A stretch of DNA of 10,993 nucleotides from Smittium culicis (lineage: Eukaryota; Kickxellomycota; Harpellomycetes; Harpellales; Legeriomycetaceae): assembly GCA_001970855.1 (NCBI GenBank), contig LSSN01003907.1, forward strand, positions 1 through 10,993. The letters are read 5' to 3'. The notes beneath the pieces were generated by a model. It ran no database searches. It saw only the letters and a program-made list of their open reading frames with translations, and was not told where the DNA came from. Position numbers and translations under genes: made by a program. Shown in pieces: positions 8,691-10,993 of this stretch; the first letter of the stretch is position 1, and every line of letters starts with the position of its first letter.

Positions 8691-9674
8691 ATGAATAGTA
8701 AAATTATGAACGCGGTTCAATTTAAGAAAACTGGAGGGACTGATGTTCTGGAATTCGTTCAAATAGATATTCCAGCTATAAAACCAGGCCATATTTTGGT
8801 AAGAAATAAATTTGCTGGTGTTAACTACATTGACACATATTTCCGTACAGGATTGTATCCCACTACAGTCCCATCCTTGTTAGGCTGCGAAGCTTCAGGT
8901 ATCGTAGAGCAGGTTGGTGAAGATGTGACAGGATTTAAAGTAGGTGACCGGGTAGCCTATTTAGCCAACAACTCAACTTATGCAGAGTTTACATGTGCTG
9001 ATGCAAAAAGGGCAGCCATTATTCCTGATGGGTTTGACTTTGATACAGCTGCCGCAATTATGACAACGGGCCTAACTGTATTAACATTTGTTAAAAGGGC
9101 TTATAATGTCAAAAAGGGCGATATCATTTTGATCCACGCGGCCGCCGGCTCAACTGGCCTGATTCTTACCCAGCTATGCAAGCATTTGGGCGCTACAGTC
9201 ATTGGAACCACATCGTCTGAAGCTAAAGCCAAAATAGCCATCGATGCTGGCGCCGACCATATCATTTACTACAACAAGGAAGACGTTGCGACCAGAGTCA
9301 GAGAGATCACGAACGGCCAAATGGTCCATGCAGTCTTTGATGGTGTGGGCAAAAGCACCTTCCAAGGCTCGTTCGATTCGCTTAGACGACTGGGAACGCT
9401 TGTTTCTTTTGGGAACGCTTCTGGAAAAGTCCCGCCCATCGAAATCAACATGCTTGCAAAAGGAAACATCACTCTCCTTCGACCTATGCTGTATGGATAT
9501 ATCGCGACCGAGGATGAGTTTAGGCAAGCCACTAGCGAACTGTTTGGGCTGATAGAAAGCAAAGTGCTGAAATTCAATATCTGCAAGGTTTTTGGTCTTT
9601 CAGAAGCAATTGATGCGCATAAATTCATTGAATCGCGCTTGTCTACAGGAAAAATTTTACTTTCATTCCCCTAG
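8691..9674 (+). CDS. ZTA1: NADPH:quinone oxidoreductase, zeta-crystallin family
   Basis: This 327-residue member of the zinc-free medium-chain dehydrogenase/reductase superfamily is complete and close to the usual family length of about 325-335. The GroES-like N-terminal half carries the quinone oxidoreductase signature NYIDTYFRTGLYP (45-57) and LGCEASG (64-70). The Rossmann half has the NADPH loop AAAGSTG (150-156), consistent with the AxxGxxG motif, then IGTTSSEAKAKIA (171-183) where the 2'-phosphate is bound, DGVGKSTF (217-224) and the C-terminal TGKILL. It should reduce ortho-quinones and other reactive carbonyls with NADPH in the cytosol; in yeast Zta1 this links to oxidative stress and AU-rich RNA binding. 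The start at 8691 was chosen as the first ATG. A second ATG at 8706 (Met6) begins exactly where related proteins begin and could be used instead. By hand count G+C rises from about 40% (8701-9120) to about 50% (9121-9540), in a spacer of roughly 20-25%. Confidence 0.95.
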   Translation: MNSKIMNAVQFKKTGGTDVLEFVQIDIPAIKPGHILVRNKFAGVNYIDTYFRTGLYPTTVPSLLGCEASGIVEQVGEDVTGFKVGDRVAYLANNSTYAEFTCADAKRAAIIPDGFDFDTAAAIMTTGLTVLTFVKRAYNVKKGDIILIHAAAGSTGLILTQLCKHLGATVIGTTSSEAKAKIAIDAGADHIIYYNKEDVATRVREITNGQMVHAVFDGVGKSTFQGSFDSLRRLGTLVSFGNASGKVPPIEINMLAKGNITLLRPMLYGYIATEDEFRQATSELFGLIESKVLKFNICKVFGLSEAIDAHKFIESRLSTGKILLSFP

Positions 9675-10550
9675 CTAGTCATTCATATAAAGTAAAAAAA
9701 CTACTATTTTACATTCAAAGCCTCTGAACACAAATATAACTTGATACACGCTTTTTGAGCTTTTTAATTATTATTCTCTGAAGAAATTTTTGATGAAAAT
9801 ATGTGGTTAAACTTATAATAAAGGTAATTTATAATGAGATTTCTTATGATATTTATCATGAACAGGCTCTATAACACTTTATTTTCTGTTTCAGTAAATA
9901 TATTTGATTGGATTTATTCATTTCGATAATCATTTTGATTTTATTAGTCAATATTTGTCGTTGCGTAATATATCCAATACAGTTATATTTATACGCTCAT
10001 ATACAATATATTAATTGCCATTTATCATTATTTACATGTTCATATAAATGTAAGTCATACATCATGTATTAAGAATGTGCAATTGGATATATTTTTCTCA
10101 TTTTTTATTCTATTCTATTGAATTCTTTGAAATTGTAGCTTTCCTTTCTGACGAATTTTTAAATTTAAATTTTATTTATTTTAATTTATAAAAATATACA
10201 CTAAATTAAAATTCTTTAGAAATATATACTAACCTTTCTATCGTATAGTGAAATTTAGAAAACAGTTTGTCGAATTGGGGTTGAAACAATCTGCTAATTT
10301 TAGTTTGGATTTAAGACTATTAATTAAAAATTCATAAATATGTAAAGATTATTGGCATAAATTGTACTTTGTGTGAATATAATATATTAAAATTCACTAG
10401 ATGAAAAATCTTGCATTTTTGGTTACTATTTTTGAACTGACAAATAATATTCATGCGCTTAAAAAGTATACTTTTTTTTTTATTCTTAACGGTGAATTTA
10501 TTGAATATGCACATACTATTAAAAAAACTAATAAAATAGATAAATTTTCA
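9675..10550. other. AT-rich spacer downstream of ZTA1
   Basis: No gene is supported here. It should include the ZTA1 3' untranslated region; TATAAAG at about 9687 could serve as an efficiency-type element for 3'-end formation. A separated inverted repeat is listed on its own. A 60-codon ATG-started frame on the minus strand (10332-10514) is Lys/Ile/Phe-rich and looks like chance. Confidence 0.6.
9967..10093. repeat. Separated perfect 12-bp inverted repeat
   Basis: AATATATCCAAT at 9967-9978 is exactly reversed as ATTGGATATATT at 10082-10093, with 103 bases between. The interior holds smaller palindromes such as ATACAT-C-ATGTAT near 10058-10070. This could be a small MITE or a foldback structure, but no target-site duplication was seen and chance is possible in such AT-rich sequence. 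Confidence 0.45.
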
Positions 10551-10555
10551 ACCAA

Positions 10556-10612
10556 TTCCCCTCTGGACCTCTAGGCCCTCCGTACCTTGTAGGCATTGGA
10601 TCAAGGGATCGT
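10556..10612. other. GC-rich island of unknown origin, readable as protein on the minus strand
   Basis: About 32 of 57 bases are G or C, in a spacer of roughly a quarter G+C. The minus strand here can be read without stops as LDPMPTRYGGPRGPEGNW plus neighbours, between stops about 35 codons apart. The residue make-up (Pro, Gly, Arg) is unlike random AT-rich translation. I do not recognise the family. It could be a fragment of a captured or degraded gene or an inserted element piece. No start codon or complete gene is present. Confidence 0.4.
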
Positions 10613-10723
10613 TGAAGATTTGATAAGAATATTTATTATTTGCTGTTTTTTTACAACCCAGTATTTCTTAAGGTCTTGAAATTAAACTGATTTTATTGAA
10701 AGCAGTTAGCTATATATATATGT
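10600..10723. mobile_element. Partial third copy of the TTAA-element family
   Basis: From 10633 to 10723 the sequence follows copy 1 (5190-5280) colinearly. Shared blocks are TTATTATTTGCTGTT, TATTTCTTAA, GAAATTAAA against GAATTAAA, and GCAGTTAGCTATAT against ACAGTTGGCTATAT. Weaker similarity reaches back to about 10600. The left end is replaced by the GC-rich island and the right end runs into an unusual hairpin rather than the TAGTCTACC-type terminus of copies 1 and 2. It is therefore a rearranged or truncated relic. Confidence 0.5.
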
Positions 10724-10776
10724 AGAAGTGTAGAATCCGACGAAGAATTACCTTTCTCGTCAGATTCTATACTTTT
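10724..10776. repeat. Imperfect hairpin with 20-bp arms (possible facing element ends)
   Basis: The left arm 10724-10743 and right arm 10757-10776 are reverse complements at 17 of 20 positions, around a 13-base centre. The right half, TTACCTTTCTCG and onward to CTATACTTTTGG, resembles the TTAA-element end TTAACCATTTCACGG followed by GACTATTTTTGG. The left half resembles the same end inverted. The likely reading is two diverged termini of the family meeting at a shared ATTA. A simple foldback is the alternative. Confidence 0.5.
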
Positions 10777-10877
10777 GGTTTCTTCTACTTTCTGAAAATT
10801 ATACTTGTAAAAGGTTCTTTCTAACAATAAACACCAATTAAAATTGTTATAAGCAACGAATGAAATGAAATTAGCGG

Positions 10878-10993
10878 TAAATCGAAAAGGAGGTAATTAA
10901 TTATCAAGAAAAATACAAAGAAGCATTAAATCGAAAAGGAGGTAATTAATTATCAAGAAAAATACAAAGAAGCATTAAATCGAAAGGAAAGTC
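10878..10993. repeat. 49-bp tandem repeat, two perfect copies plus a partial third
   Basis: Units at 10878-10926 and 10927-10975 are identical. A third starts at 10976 and matches for about ten bases (TAAATCGAAA) before diverging at the window edge. The unit length is not a multiple of three, so a reading frame would shift between copies, and TAA stops occur in it. Perfect identity implies a very recent duplication or ongoing homogenisation. One frame of each unit reads VINYQEKYKEALNRK, which could be a chance or a coding fragment continuing outside the window. Confidence 0.9.

Noticed and set aside
9174..9628. Overlapping open frames inside ZTA1 on both strands
   Set aside because: They are shadows of the conserved oxidoreductase frame, which has clear family motifs along its whole length.
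10332..10514. 60-codon minus-strand frame with ATG
   Set aside because: The low-complexity Lys/Ile/Phe composition, no recognisable motif and short length make chance the likeliest source.
10721..10830. Possible short LTR beginning TGTAGAAG and ending AACA
   Set aside because: It has TG...CA-like ends, but no primer-binding site follows, no second LTR was seen and the length is very short. The hairpin and terminus similarity explain the sequence better.
10885..10894. AAGGAGG motif resembling a bacterial ribosome binding site
   Set aside because: It is part of the 49-bp tandem repeat in a eukaryotic-type region and is not followed by an ATG-started gene.

Overview
The window looks like nuclear DNA of an AT-rich budding-yeast-type ascomycete. 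It has two intact intronless genes with yeast-type products, dibasic Kex2-type processing sites in a secreted precursor, very AT-rich spacers (roughly 20-25% G+C by eye) and a TATA box upstream of one gene. CTG codons fall at leucine positions in both genes, which argues against a CUG-Ser or CUG-Ala lineage. The species cannot be named from the sequence.

Layout. Positions 1-1145 are spacer with a 21-base A tract. Positions 1146-3452 (minus strand) encode a 768-residue secreted cell-wall glucanase-like protein. It has a signal peptide, a Ser/Thr-rich region, a basic region with several Lys-Arg sites, a Gln/Ser/Thr linker and a C-terminal GH17 domain of the Scw4/Scw10/Scw11/Mp65 kind. The basic region carries the nonapeptide KRDYIRLKR twice, identical in protein but different at five synonymous sites in DNA. 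That pattern suggests a conserved, Kex2-released short peptide.

Positions 3453-8690 are a 5.2-kb spacer between the 5' ends of two divergent genes. It holds no convincing intact gene but does contain recognisable debris. There are two diverged copies of a 187-189 bp element bounded by TTAA, with piggyBac-like termini, at 5126-5312 and 5492-5680. There is also a decayed minus-strand LINE-type reverse transcriptase at about 7788-8307, with the FVDD catalytic core and a downstream SGSLIN motif still in one frame.

Positions 8691-9674 (plus strand) encode a 327-residue NADPH:quinone oxidoreductase of the zeta-crystallin/Zta1 family. Its second half is clearly richer in G+C than its first. Positions 9675-10993 are spacer again. 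This part holds a separated inverted repeat, an unexplained GC-rich island that can be read as protein, a third partial copy of the TTAA-element family, a 20-bp-arm imperfect hairpin that looks like two element ends facing each other, and a perfect 49-bp tandem repeat running to the window edge.

The two genes do not form an evident pathway. One acts at the cell wall and the other on cytosolic quinones and redox stress. The main interest is the cryptic peptide in the glucanase precursor and the mobile-element remains in the spacers.
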